64,000 bases of DNA. Origin: Novosphingopyxis iocasae (GTDB lineage: Bacteria > Pseudomonadota > Alphaproteobacteria > Sphingomonadales > Sphingomonadaceae). Below, in pieces: positions 30,567 to 39,805 of the stretch (position 1 is the stretch's first letter; every line of letters begins with the position of its first letter). Made by a program: the position numbers and the translations under genes. A model generated the notes under the pieces. That model searched no databases. It was given only the letters and a program-made list of their open reading frames with translations, and was not told the DNA's origin. Location: positions 1,201,001-1,265,000 of the forward strand of contig NZ_CP060495.1 of assembly GCF_014334095.1 (NCBI RefSeq). Reading direction: 5' to 3'.

Positions 30567-31655
30567 ATGATGCGTAACTTCATGTATGCTGCCGCTTCCA
30601 TTGCCATCGTCATGGCAGGCCCCGCTTTGGCTCAAGGCAAGGGCAACGGGAATGGCAATGGTCATCAGGGCCAAGGCCCTGCCCATGCCGGCAAACCCGA
30701 TCATGGAAATGGCCAGGCTAACGGCAAAGGCCCGAAGATGGATCGCGGCCCCTCCGGCCCGGAACGGATCGCCAAGCAAATCGGCAATCCGGGTAAGGGA
30801 AATGGCAAGGCCGATCGTGGGCCTGCCAATCGTAACGACATTCGTGAACAGGTGCGCGGTGCGCAGCGGGATATCGAAAACGGCGTTTCGCGCCGCGTGC
30901 AGCAAGCGCGCCGTGACATTCGCGGTAATATCGACGAGGCGCGCCGGGACGTAACCTTACGCGGCAACGATGTCGTCCGCCCGCGCGATCGCTATGATTT
31001 CTATGAGGATGGCCGTCTGCGCTTCGGGGACCGGCGACAGGCCGATTACGGTCTGATCAACGGGTGTCCTCCGGGCCTTGCGAAAAAGAACAATGGCTGC
31101 CTGCCGCCGGGCCAGGCGCGCAAGCTCTACGATCAGCGCCAGGCTTATTATCGCGACGATCGCGGCTCGCTGCTGAGCTATCTTGGCCTCGAACCGCGCT
31201 TCCGCGATTCCAATTTCGTTTATTCGGACGGTTACGCCTATCGAATGAACAACAACAATTCGCTGGTCACGGCTTTCCTGCCACTCGTCGGCGGTGCGCT
31301 GTTCCAAGGACAAACCTGGCCGCAGCAATATGGTTCGCAGGCCGCCCCGACCTATTACAGCGACTATTACGGCCGCAATAATCCGAACTACACTTATCGC
31401 TATGCCGATGACACATTGTTCGGGGTGAACCCGCAAAACGATACGATCAGCACGATCGCGGCGCTTTTGACCGGCAACAACTTCGCTGTTGGCCAGCCTA
31501 TGCCGGCGGGCTATGACGTTTATAACGTGCCCTACCAGTATCGCGATCGCTATTATGATCGCCCCGATGCCATGTATCGTTACAGCGATGGCTACGTCTA
31601 TCAGGTCGATCCGAAAACCCGCTTAATCCAGTCGGTTATTCAGTTGCTGACCTGA
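30567..31655 (+). CDS. Secreted RcnB-like protein with a 60-residue C-terminal repeat
   Basis: A 362-residue exported protein: signal peptide (AGPALAQ, residue 23), then a Gly/Asn/Lys-rich tract, a charged helical region (residues 90-135), and a NGCPPGLAKKNNGCLPPGQA segment with two cysteines. The C-terminal half carries three copies of a Y-[SA]-D-x-x-x-[YF]-x-[MV] unit starting at Tyr219, Tyr279 and Tyr339, spaced exactly 60 residues apart. The segment after the cysteines resembles RcnB/DUF-type periplasmic proteins, but the function is unknown. AAGGAGA precedes tandem ATGs at 30567/30570. It is followed 17 bases later by the fasciclin gene and likely co-transcribed with it. Confidence 0.8.
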   Translation: MMRNFMYAAASIAIVMAGPALAQGKGNGNGNGHQGQGPAHAGKPDHGNGQANGKGPKMDRGPSGPERIAKQIGNPGKGNGKADRGPANRNDIREQVRGAQRDIENGVSRRVQQARRDIRGNIDEARRDVTLRGNDVVRPRDRYDFYEDGRLRFGDRRQADYGLINGCPPGLAKKNNGCLPPGQARKLYDQRQAYYRDDRGSLLSYLGLEPRFRDSNFVYSDGYAYRMNNNNSLVTAFLPLVGGALFQGQTWPQQYGSQAAPTYYSDYYGRNNPNYTYRYADDTLFGVNPQNDTISTIAALLTGNNFAVGQPMPAGYDVYNVPYQYRDRYYDRPDAMYRYSDGYVYQVDPKTRLIQSVIQLLT

Positions 31656-31672
31656 AAACAGGGGACATTTCT

Positions 31673-32254
31673 ATGACGATTTCCAAGATGACGGCGCTCG
31701 CCGGGGCCGCGCTGCTGTTCAGCCTTTCTGCTTGCGGGCAATCTGCGGACGATACCTCGAAAACGAGCAGTGCGGCAGAGAAAGCTGATCAGGCCGATCT
31801 GGTCGAAACCCTCGGCGATGCGGGCGATCTTTCGACGGCGGCAGGATTGATCAAACAGGCGGGGCTGGAGGCGGCGCTGGAAGGCCCTGCCCCCTATACG
31901 CTGTTCCTGCCGTCGAACGAGGCGCTCCAGGCGGTTAATGGCGAGCAGCTCGACCGTCTGAAAAGCGATGCGGGAAGACCTGAATTGATCGCACTCTTAC
32001 GCTACCACATCGCGCCCGGCGTTCTCGCCCAGGAAGATCTGGTCAACGCGATCAAGAGCGGGGACGGCACGGTTGAGATTGCCAGTGTCGCGGGATCTAA
32101 CCTTGAATTTACCCAGCAAGGCAACCGGATCGGCATTGGCAGCGGCGATCAGGCCGCGATGGTCACCGGCGAGCCAATCGTGGCCGGCAACGGCGTTATT
32201 TATACGATCGACCGCCTGATCCAGCCGGACGGTTCCGGCGCGCCCTCTTCCTGA
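31673..32254 (+). CDS. Fasciclin-domain lipoprotein
   Basis: A 193-residue lipoprotein (lipobox LSAC, Cys21) followed by a short linker and one fasciclin (FAS1) domain: LSTAAGLIKQAGLEAALEG, then the H1 motif YTLFLPSNEALQAV, then LLRYHIAPGVL and the C-terminal ANGVIYTIDRLI-like strand. FAS1 domains mediate adhesion or binding at the cell surface; the bacterial role is usually unknown. GGGGA sits upstream of ATG 31673. The gene follows the repeat-protein gene closely and may share its stress-type promoter. Confidence 0.92.
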   Translation: MTISKMTALAGAALLFSLSACGQSADDTSKTSSAAEKADQADLVETLGDAGDLSTAAGLIKQAGLEAALEGPAPYTLFLPSNEALQAVNGEQLDRLKSDAGRPELIALLRYHIAPGVLAQEDLVNAIKSGDGTVEIASVAGSNLEFTQQGNRIGIGSGDQAAMVTGEPIVAGNGVIYTIDRLIQPDGSGAPSS

Positions 32255-32270
32255 GGGGCAAGCTGATCGA

Positions 32271-33368
32271 TCAGTCGAAGGCGAAGGCTTGCTGCACCGG
32301 TGTGGCGGCCTTCGCCTCCTGCTCGTCGCGCTCCAGGGATCCCAGGGTTAGACCGAGCAGTCGCACGCCATTTTCCACCGGCAATATGTCGGTGAGCAGG
32401 CTATGGCCGATGGCTGAAAATTCCTCCCGCGATGCAACCGCATGCTCGATCGAGCGCGCACGGGTGATCTGACGGAAATCGGCGAATTTCACCTTCAGCG
32501 TCACCGTGCGCCCCCTGACTTGCCGTTCGGCTATACGGTCCCAGACAATCTCCACGATCCCGTCCAGCGCCTCGCGCAGATCGCCCTCGCTCCATTTATC
32601 CTCGCCATAGGTTCGTTCTCCGCCAAGAGACTTGCGAATACGGCTGGACCGAACGGGACGATGATCGATCCCGCGCGCCATGCGGAAAAGCCCCTCCCCC
32701 CAACTCCCGAAATGTGCCGTCAGCCAGGCCACATCCTTTTCACGCAGGTCCGCACCCGTCTGGATCCCGAGCCGCGCCATCTTCTCGTTGGTTTTCGGAC
32801 CGACGCCGTGAAAGCGCTTCACCGGCAGCGAGGCGACGAATTCCGGGCCCTGCTCGGGCAGGATGACGCACAGGCCGTCGGGCTTGTTCTGGTCGCTCGC
32901 CAGTTTGGCGATGAACTTGTTGTAGCTGACCCCCGCGCTTGCGGTGAGGCCGGTCTCTTCGCGGATTGCCGCGCGGATGGCCTTGGCAATCTTCACTGCC
33001 GATCCGATGCCCTGCTTGTCCTGCGTCACATCCAGATAGGCTTCGTCTAGCGACAGCGGCTCGATGGCGTCGGTGAAACGCTGGAAGATCGCCCGAATCT
33101 GGCCGGACACCTCGCGGTACACATCGAACCGCGATTTCACGAAGATCAGGTCCGGGCAGCGCCGCGCCGCAGTGACGGACGGCATGGCGGAGCGCACGCC
33201 GAAGACGCGCGCCTCGTAACTTGCCGCCGCCACCACCCCGCGCCGCGACGATCCGCCCACGGCCACCGGCTTTCCGCGCAATTCGGGATGATCGCGCTGC
33301 TCCACACTCGCGAAAAACGCGTCCATATCGACATGGATGATCTTTCGAAGGGGCGGCGCGTCGGACAT
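32271..33368 (-). CDS. dinB: DNA polymerase IV (Y-family)
   Basis: Error-prone translesion polymerase. The 365-residue product has the first catalytic motif HVDMDAFFASVEQ (D14, D16), the SLDEAYLD motif (D108, E109), the YxxR steric gate region and a little-finger domain. The C-terminus AKAATPVQQAFAFD ends in a beta-clamp-binding QxxFxF-like motif (QQAFAFD). I did not see a LexA box upstream, but the short gap to the divergent MFS gene (33369-33459) was not examined exhaustively. Confidence 0.95.
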   Translation of the reverse strand: MSDAPPLRKIIHVDMDAFFASVEQRDHPELRGKPVAVGGSSRRGVVAAASYEARVFGVRSAMPSVTAARRCPDLIFVKSRFDVYREVSGQIRAIFQRFTDAIEPLSLDEAYLDVTQDKQGIGSAVKIAKAIRAAIREETGLTASAGVSYNKFIAKLASDQNKPDGLCVILPEQGPEFVASLPVKRFHGVGPKTNEKMARLGIQTGADLREKDVAWLTAHFGSWGEGLFRMARGIDHRPVRSSRIRKSLGGERTYGEDKWSEGDLREALDGIVEIVWDRIAERQVRGRTVTLKVKFADFRQITRARSIEHAVASREEFSAIGHSLLTDILPVENGVRLLGLTLGSLERDEQEAKAATPVQQAFAFD

Positions 33369-33459
33369 GGGATCGCCAAGCGATATAGCGTTATGCTGGC
33401 CTTTTTACACGGCTTCGCCCGGCTTACCGCGCGCGCAATAGGGCTTGTCCCTTTTGGCC

Positions 33460-34749
33460 ATGGCAATTCACACCGCCGCGCCTCATATTGCTGCGATGCA
33501 AAATGAAGCCGCCCTCTCCCGCGGCGTGAAGCAATTCGCGCTCGGCCCAAAGGAATTCGTCGCGATGATGGCATCGCTGATGGCGATGAACGCGCTGGCG
33601 ATCGACGCTATGCTGCCAGCGCTTGGACATATCTCGGACGATTTCGGGCTGACCGACCCGAATCTGCGGCAGTGGATTGTCAGCGCCTATTTGATCGGCA
33701 CCGGTGCCGGCGCCGTGTTTTACGGGCCGCTCAGCGATCGGTTCGGCCGCCGCCCCGTTCTGCTGGGCGCGGTTGCCACCTACACCTTCCTGTCGATCCT
33801 TTCGATCTTCAGCGCTAGCTTCGCCATGCTCGTCGGTTTGCGTCTGGCGCAGGGCATCGCGGCCGGTGCGTTCTCCGTGCTGGTCGGATCGATTGTGCGA
33901 GACCGCTATTCGGGCGATGCCATGGCGCAGTTGATGAGCTTCGTTTTCATCGTGTTCATGGGCGTGCCCGTCATCGCGCCGAGCCTGGGTTCCGCGATCC
34001 TGGCCTTCAGCGAATGGCATATGATCTTCGTGCTCTTGGCGCTGATGGGCGCGGCGGTGGCGACTTGGGTGTTTATGCGCCTTCCCGAAACGCTGAAGCC
34101 CGAGCATATCATTCCCATCAAACCCTCCGCCATCGTGGACGTGTGGGGCAAGGTGATCACCCACCGCCAGGCGCTGGGCTATATGTTCGGCTCCGGCATC
34201 GCCTTCGGTGCGCTGTTCGGCTTCATCAACAGCGCGCAGCAGATATTCTTCACCACCTTCGGCGCGGAAGATGTCTTTCCCTATGCGTTTGCGGGCGTCG
34301 CAGGCGCGATGGCATTGGCTAGCTTCTTCAACAGCCGCATCGTCATGCGCTTCGGCGCGCGGCGAGTGAGCCATAGCGCGCTGATCGCCTTCATCGCGTT
34401 GTCCGCAATCCACCTCATCAGCGCGTGGAACGGCGAATCGCTCACCGCCTTCCTGATCCTCCACGCGCTCACCATGAGCATGTGCGGCTTTATCGGCGCG
34501 AACTTCTCCTCGATCGCGATGGAGCCGTTCGGCAATATGGCGGGCGCCGCGTCGAGCTTCCAGAATTGCATGCGCATGCTGTGCGCCGCCGGCCTCGGCG
34601 TCATCATCGGCCAGGCCTATGACGGCACGGTGGTGCCCCTCGTCAGCGGGTTCCTGATCTGCGGCAGCTGCGCGCTGCTGCTGCTCCTGTGGTCCGAAAA
34701 AGGAAAGCTGTTCACCCGCCCGCGCACGGCCAAGCAAGTGATGGTCTGA
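33460..34749 (+). CDS. Bcr/CflA-type MFS multidrug transporter
   Basis: A 429-residue, 12-helix major facilitator exporter. The motif A loop GPLSDRFGRRPVLLG follows helix 2, helix 1 has ALAIDAMLPALGHI, and helix 4 has RLAQGIAAGAFSVLVGSIVRDR, all typical of the Bcr/CflA drug-efflux group. ATG 33460 is used; TTG 33445 would add five residues. The gene is divergent from dinB and convergent with the NSS transporter, with an imperfect GC hairpin between them. Confidence 0.92.
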   Translation: MAIHTAAPHIAAMQNEAALSRGVKQFALGPKEFVAMMASLMAMNALAIDAMLPALGHISDDFGLTDPNLRQWIVSAYLIGTGAGAVFYGPLSDRFGRRPVLLGAVATYTFLSILSIFSASFAMLVGLRLAQGIAAGAFSVLVGSIVRDRYSGDAMAQLMSFVFIVFMGVPVIAPSLGSAILAFSEWHMIFVLLALMGAAVATWVFMRLPETLKPEHIIPIKPSAIVDVWGKVITHRQALGYMFGSGIAFGALFGFINSAQQIFFTTFGAEDVFPYAFAGVAGAMALASFFNSRIVMRFGARRVSHSALIAFIALSAIHLISAWNGESLTAFLILHALTMSMCGFIGANFSSIAMEPFGNMAGAASSFQNCMRMLCAAGLGVIIGQAYDGTVVPLVSGFLICGSCALLLLLWSEKGKLFTRPRTAKQVMV

Positions 34750-34774
34750 CCCGCCCCATAGGGAGCGGGCACCG

Positions 34775-36193
34775 TCAGCTTATCAAGCCGAACACCAGGA
34801 TCGCGCCCACCGCGATCGGGCAGAGCCAAGCGATCAGGAAGCGCCACGTCAGGTGCAGCCCGCCGCTGATGCCGTTTTCATCATCGGTCAGGCGCTTGTC
34901 CGCGATCCAACCAACGAAAACGGAAACCAGGAAGGCCGACAGCGGCAGCAGGATCTTGCCTGTAAAGATATCGACGATCGAGAAGAAGTTCTGGCCTTCG
35001 AAAATGCTGAAGTTCAGCGGATGCCAGTTTTCCAGTGAGTTGAACGACATCGCCGACAGGATACCGATCGCAAAGGCAAGGATGCCGAGGCCGATGGCGG
35101 TCACCGCCCGTGGCAGGCCCAGGCGCTTCATCACCCATGCCGTAGGCGCTTCGAGGAGTGCGACCGAGCTGGTCAGCGCGGCAAACAGCACCATGACGAA
35201 GAACAGCAGCCCGATGAACGATCCCGCCGGCATGGTCTGGAAGCTGGCCGGCAGCACCTGGAACATCAGCGTCGGGCCACTATCCGATGCCAGGCCTGCG
35301 GCGAAGACAATCGGGAAGATCGCCAGCCCCGCGATGATGGCAACCGACGTGTCCGCCGCGGCAATGATTGCGGACGTGGATGCAAGGTTCGTCTTGCGGT
35401 CCGCATAGGCACCATAGGTTATCATCATCGCCGAACCCAGCGAGAGTGAGAAGAACGCCTGGCCAAGCGCGGACAGCATGACATTGCCATGCAGGAGCCG
35501 CGACGGATCAAAAGCGAACAAAAAGGCAAAGGCCTCTCCCGCCGCGCCCGTCGCAAGGCTGTAGAGCGTGATACCGATCAGCAGGATGAAGAAGGTCGGC
35601 ATAAGATAGACCGCGATCTTCTCGATTCCGCCGCCCACACCCCGTGCGATGACGAAAACGGTCACCGCCATGAAGAGCGCGTGCAGGCCGATCATCATTC
35701 CGTTGTCGGCGAAAAGCGCCGGCAGATAGCCCTGCACCTGCTCCAGGCTCTCCCCCTGAAAAGCGCCGCCCAGCAATGCGCCATTGCCGATGCTGGTGGC
35801 GACATCGCCCGCGAACAGGCCGATATAATAGATCACCCAACCCGCGATGACGCTGTAGAAAGTAAGGATCAGGAACGCGCCCAGCATGCCGATGCCCGCC
35901 AGCGCAGACCAGGCAGTCGAAGCACCGCTATCGCGCGCCACCGTCTTGGTACTCTCGATCGCGTCCGCCTTGCCGTGCCGCCCGATCAGCGTTTCCGACA
36001 GCAGCACCGGAAGACCGATCAGCACCACGCAAAAAATGTAGAAAATGACGAAAGCGCCGCCGCCATTGGTGCCAGCCTCCGACGGAAACCGCCAGAGATT
36101 GCCCAGCCCGACCGCCGATCCCGTTGCCGCCAGGATAAACCCCCAGCGTGAGGACCAGCCCTCGGTCGTCTGCTTACCGGCCGCTGCCGCCAT
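34775..36193 (-). CDS. Sodium-dependent transporter (NSS/SNF family)
   Basis: A 472-residue LeuT-fold Na+-coupled symporter. Helix 1 carries GSAVGLGNLWRFP, the unwound substrate- and sodium-binding segment of the family, followed by GGGAFVIFYIFCVVLIGLP and about ten more helices. The likely substrates are amino acids or related compounds. The C-terminus is short, as in bacterial members. Confidence 0.94.
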   Translation of the reverse strand: MAAAAGKQTTEGWSSRWGFILAATGSAVGLGNLWRFPSEAGTNGGGAFVIFYIFCVVLIGLPVLLSETLIGRHGKADAIESTKTVARDSGASTAWSALAGIGMLGAFLILTFYSVIAGWVIYYIGLFAGDVATSIGNGALLGGAFQGESLEQVQGYLPALFADNGMMIGLHALFMAVTVFVIARGVGGGIEKIAVYLMPTFFILLIGITLYSLATGAAGEAFAFLFAFDPSRLLHGNVMLSALGQAFFSLSLGSAMMITYGAYADRKTNLASTSAIIAAADTSVAIIAGLAIFPIVFAAGLASDSGPTLMFQVLPASFQTMPAGSFIGLLFFVMVLFAALTSSVALLEAPTAWVMKRLGLPRAVTAIGLGILAFAIGILSAMSFNSLENWHPLNFSIFEGQNFFSIVDIFTGKILLPLSAFLVSVFVGWIADKRLTDDENGISGGLHLTWRFLIAWLCPIAVGAILVFGLIS

Positions 36194-36343
36194 ATTTTAT
36201 ACCCCTCGCTCGCATTTTTTATCTCACTGAAGGCTTAGGGGCCTGAACGCCAGAATACAAATTCCCCTCCCTACGCCGCCGGCAGTCGCAGGCGGCAAAT
36301 GGTTGCTAAGTCCGGTGCCCCGAGGGTAGGGCCGCATCATAAT

Positions 36344-36358
36344 CGAACGTTCCGTTCG
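36344..36358. promoter_or_regulatory. Inverted repeat upstream of rmlA, candidate operator
   Basis: CGAACG-TTC-CGTTCG: perfect 6-bp arms around a 3-base spacer, 23 bases before the rmlA ATG. The placement suits a regulator or the -10/+1 region of the rml promoter. Confidence 0.35.
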
Positions 36359-36380
36359 TCACCGCACTGGAGAATTCATA

Positions 36381-37262
36381 ATGCGAGGTATCGTACTGGC
36401 AGGAGGCAGCGGGACGCGCCTCTATCCGGCCACGCTTTCCGTGTCGAAGCAGTTGCTACCGGTCTATGACAAGCCGATGATCTTCTATCCGATTTCCACG
36501 CTGATGCTGGCGGGCATTCGTGAAATTCTGATCATCTCCACGCCGCGGGACCTGCCGATGTTCAAGGCCCTGCTGGGCGACGGTTCAAACTTCGGTGTTG
36601 AGTTCTCCTACGCCGAGCAGGCTCATCCAAACGGCCTCGCTGAAGCGTTCATCATTGGGGCCGACTTCGTGGACGGGCACACGAGCGCCCTGATCCTGGG
36701 CGACAATATTTTCCACGGCTATGAACTCGGTCGCCGCTGCGCCGATGCGGCCGCCTCCGCCTCCAAGGGCGGCGCGAACGTATTTGCCTATCGCGTGGAC
36801 GATCCGCAGCGTTACGGCGTCGTCGCGTTCGATCCGGAAACCAAGCAGGCGAACGACATCGCCGAAAAGCCGGAAAACCCCAAATCGAACTATGCGGTCA
36901 CAGGCTTGTACTTCTATGACGAGCAGGTGGTGGACATCGCGCGATCCATAAAACCCTCCGCACGCGGCGAGCTGGAAATCACCGACGTCAACCGTCACTA
37001 TCTGGAAAAGGGGGAACTGGACGTCACGCTCCTGGGCCGCGGCTACGCCTGGCTCGACACCGGCACGCATGACAGTCTTTATGACGCCGGCGCCTTCGTG
37101 CGCACGATCGAACACCGCACCGGCGCCAAGATCGCCTGCCTGGAAGAAATCGCCTTCAATGCCGGATGGCTTGGCAAGCAGGAATTGCTGGACCGCGCAG
37201 ACGGTCTCGGGAAGACCGGCTATGCCGACTATCTGCGAAAATGCACGGAGATGGCGCTGTGA
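36381..37262 (+). CDS. rmlA: Glucose-1-phosphate thymidylyltransferase
   Basis: First step of dTDP-L-rhamnose synthesis: glucose-1-phosphate plus dTTP gives dTDP-glucose. The 293-residue product has the nucleotidyltransferase signature [14 protein letters not shown] (residues 3-16), the [11 protein letters not shown] sugar-phosphate binding segment and the metal-binding region GDNIF. GGAGA lies upstream of ATG 36381. First gene of an rmlA-C-B-D operon: its TGA overlaps the rmlC GTG by 4 bases. Confidence 0.98.
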   Translation: MRGIVLAGGSGTRLYPATLSVSKQLLPVYDKPMIFYPISTLMLAGIREILIISTPRDLPMFKALLGDGSNFGVEFSYAEQAHPNGLAEAFIIGADFVDGHTSALILGDNIFHGYELGRRCADAAASASKGGANVFAYRVDDPQRYGVVAFDPETKQANDIAEKPENPKSNYAVTGLYFYDEQVVDIARSIKPSARGELEITDVNRHYLEKGELDVTLLGRGYAWLDTGTHDSLYDAGAFVRTIEHRTGAKIACLEEIAFNAGWLGKQELLDRADGLGKTGYADYLRKCTEMAL

Positions 37263-37816
37263 CCGATTTTCGCTCGCTTTCCCTGCCAGAGGTAATTGAG
37301 ATAACTCCCGATCGCTTCGGCGATCATCGCGGCTACTTCAGCGTGGTATTCAATCAGGATACCTACGCCCAGAATGGTATCGCCTGCGAATGGATGCAGG
37401 AAAATGAGAGCTTGTCCGCCAAGCGTGGGACGGTGCGCGGAATTCACTACCAGCTGCCGCCTTTTGCGCAGGCCAAGCTGGTCCGGGTACTGAGCGGCAA
37501 GATCTTCGACATCGCGGTGGACCTTCGGCGCGATTCCCCGCGCTTCGGTCAGTGGGACGGCTGCGAGCTTTCTGCCGACAAAGGCAATCAACTCTTCGTA
37601 CCGGCAGGCTTTGGCCATGCGTTCATGACGCTGACCGACGATGTCCTGGTGCAGTACAAGGTTGATGCCGCTTACGCTCCCCAGAGCGAGCGCTCGATCC
37701 TATGGAACGATTCCGCTATTGGGATCGACTGGCCTTCGATCGATGACGCCGTGCTTTCCGGCAAGGACGCCGACGCCCCCCGCATTGGCGACCTTGGCCC
37801 GGACGAACTTTTCTGA
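37259..37816 (+). CDS. rmlC: dTDP-4-dehydrorhamnose 3,5-epimerase
   Basis: Third step of dTDP-L-rhamnose synthesis. The 185-residue cupin-like protein has the active-site region [10 protein letters not shown] (His63), the [12 protein letters not shown] segment and [10 protein letters not shown]. The start is GTG 37259, overlapping the rmlA stop (GTGA). The frame is open further upstream but that part lies inside rmlA. Confidence 0.97.
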   Translation: MTDFRSLSLPEVIEITPDRFGDHRGYFSVVFNQDTYAQNGIACEWMQENESLSAKRGTVRGIHYQLPPFAQAKLVRVLSGKIFDIAVDLRRDSPRFGQWDGCELSADKGNQLFVPAGFGHAFMTLTDDVLVQYKVDAAYAPQSERSILWNDSAIGIDWPSIDDAVLSGKDADAPRIGDLGPDELF

Positions 37817-37838
37817 ATTTATCCCGAGAAGGACCGAC

Positions 37839-38894
37839 ATGAATACGATCCTCGTCACCGGCGGTGCCGGCTTCATTGGCTCGGCGGTGGTGCGTCGCCT
37901 CATTGCGGAAGGCCGCAAAGTCGTCACGCTCGATAAGCTGACCTACGCCGGCAACCGGTCGTCCCTGAAGGACGTGTCGGAATCGCCCGCGCACGTCTTC
38001 GTGGAAGGCGACATCAGCGATACGGCGCTCGTTTTGTCGCTGCTGCGCGACCATGAAGTGGACGGCGTCATGCATCTGGCCGCGGAAAGCCATGTCGATC
38101 GCTCGATCGACGGACCGGGCATCTTCGTGGAAACCAATGTGATGGGCACAGTCCGGATGCTCGATGCCGCGCTGGAATATTGGCGCGGCCTGGACGATGC
38201 GAAGCGCAGCGCCTTCCGCTTCCACCACATCTCCACCGATGAAGTGTTCGGCGAACTCGAATTCGACGATACGCTGTTTACCGAAGAAACCGCGTACGCT
38301 CCGAAATCGCCCTACTCCGCCTCCAAGGCCTCATCCGACCATTTCGTGCGGGCCTGGCATGAAACCTACGGCCTGCCGACCGTCATCAGCAACTGCTCGA
38401 ACAATTACGGACCCTATCATTTCCCCGAAAAGCTGATCCCGCTTACCATCCTCAACGCGCTCGAAGGCAAGAAACTGCCCGTCTACGGCCGCGGCGACAA
38501 TGTGCGCGACTGGCTCTATGTCGACGATCATGCGCGCGCGCTCGAGCGGGTGCTGACCACGGGCGTGCCCGGCGAAAGCTATAATGTCGGCGGGAACGAG
38601 GAGCGCACCAACCTCGCGGTTGTCGAAGCGATCTGCGATATCCTCGACGAAAAGCGACCCATGGAGAGCGGATCGCGCCGCGACCTGATCGAGTTCGTCA
38701 CCGATCGTCCTGGCCATGACAAGCGCTACGCCATCGATGCATCCAAGATCAAATCCGATCTGGGCTGGACGCCGGAAGAAAGCTTCCAGTCCGGTCTCGA
38801 AAAGACGATCGACTGGTATCTCGACAATGAGTGGTGGTGGGGCCCGATCCGCTTCGGCTCCTATGACGGCACGAGGCTGGGCACCAAAAAATGA
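37839..38894 (+). CDS. rmlB: dTDP-glucose 4,6-dehydratase
   Basis: Second step of dTDP-L-rhamnose synthesis. The 351-residue short-chain dehydrogenase has the NAD-binding GGAGFIGS (8-15), the [11 protein letters not shown] motif, STDEVFGEL with the catalytic Asp/Glu, and the YSASKASSD active-site YxxxK. GAGAAGGA precedes ATG 37839. The stop overlaps the rmlD ATG (ATGA). Confidence 0.98.
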   Translation: MNTILVTGGAGFIGSAVVRRLIAEGRKVVTLDKLTYAGNRSSLKDVSESPAHVFVEGDISDTALVLSLLRDHEVDGVMHLAAESHVDRSIDGPGIFVETNVMGTVRMLDAALEYWRGLDDAKRSAFRFHHISTDEVFGELEFDDTLFTEETAYAPKSPYSASKASSDHFVRAWHETYGLPTVISNCSNNYGPYHFPEKLIPLTILNALEGKKLPVYGRGDNVRDWLYVDDHARALERVLTTGVPGESYNVGGNEERTNLAVVEAICDILDEKRPMESGSRRDLIEFVTDRPGHDKRYAIDASKIKSDLGWTPEESFQSGLEKTIDWYLDNEWWWGPIRFGSYDGTRLGTKK

Positions 38895-39781
38895 AAATTC
38901 TGGTCACCGGCCGCAACGGACAAGTCGCCCAGAGCATAGCCGAAATGGCGGCCCGCGGACCGCATGAGCTGGTCTTCGGCGCACGGCCTGAACTCGATTT
39001 GCTCGATCCCGAGAGCGTTCACCGGACCGTCCGCAAAACCAAGCCAGATCTGATTTTCTCCTGTGCCGCCTACACCGCGGTCGATCAAGCCGAGGATGAC
39101 CCCGACGTTGCGATGGCCGTGAACGGTATCGCACCGGGAGTGATCGGCGCGGCCGCTGCCGAAGCAGGCATACCGGTCATCCATCTCTCCACCGACTATG
39201 TTTTCGATGGCAGCGGCGACAGACCCTGGACAGAAAACGATTTCGTCGCCCCGCTGGGCGTTTACGGCGAAACGAAACTTGCCGGGGAACGCGCGCTCGC
39301 CGAAAGCGGCGCAGCTTATGCGGTGCTACGCACCGCCTGGGTCTACAGCCCGTTCGGAAACAATTTCGTAAAGTCGATGCTTCGCCTCGCCGACGGCCGT
39401 GATGAGCTCGGCATTGTTGATGATCAGCATGGTAACCCGACTTCTGCCATTGACATTGCCCAGGCACTGCTGACCATTGCCGATCATAACGGACTGTCAG
39501 ATGGCGATGGCCTCAACGGTATCTATCATTTTGCTGGAACAGGTGATGCAAGCTGGGCTGATTTCGCTCAGGCGATCTTTACATTCAGCGACGAATTCAA
39601 TGGACCTGTCGCAAGGGTCAACCGAATTGCCAGCGCTGACTTCCCGACCAAGGCAAAACGCCCTGCCAATTCGAGACTCGATTGCCGGCGATTTTCCGAA
39701 ACATTCGGCTACGATGCACCCGGCTGGCGCACGTCTCTAAGGCCAGTGGTGCGCCGTCTGATCGAAGAACGCGGTAACTAA
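38891..39781 (+). CDS. rmlD: dTDP-4-dehydrorhamnose reductase
   Basis: Last step of dTDP-L-rhamnose synthesis, reducing dTDP-4-keto-rhamnose with NAD(P)H. The 296-residue Rossmann protein has GRNGQVAQS near the N-terminus, the [10 protein letters not shown] motif and YGETKLAGE (YxxxK). Last gene of the rmlACBD operon, convergent with the GT4 gene. Confidence 0.96.
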   Translation: MKILVTGRNGQVAQSIAEMAARGPHELVFGARPELDLLDPESVHRTVRKTKPDLIFSCAAYTAVDQAEDDPDVAMAVNGIAPGVIGAAAAEAGIPVIHLSTDYVFDGSGDRPWTENDFVAPLGVYGETKLAGERALAESGAAYAVLRTAWVYSPFGNNFVKSMLRLADGRDELGIVDDQHGNPTSAIDIAQALLTIADHNGLSDGDGLNGIYHFAGTGDASWADFAQAIFTFSDEFNGPVARVNRIASADFPTKAKRPANSRLDCRRFSETFGYDAPGWRTSLRPVVRRLIEERGN

Positions 39782-39805
39782 TCTTCGAGGCGAGGCCGCT
39801 TCGCA

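Noticed and set aside
33424-34737. 437-residue open frame antisense to the MFS gene
   Set aside because: Very rich in Glu/His/Arg/Gln without domain signatures; the MFS gene is clear.
34750-34774. GC hairpin between the MFS and NSS genes
   Set aside because: One mismatch in the stem and no T run on either strand, so not called as a terminator.
36275-36296. GCCGCC...GGCGGC hairpin upstream of rmlA
   Set aside because: Short stem without T run and no clear role in either direction.
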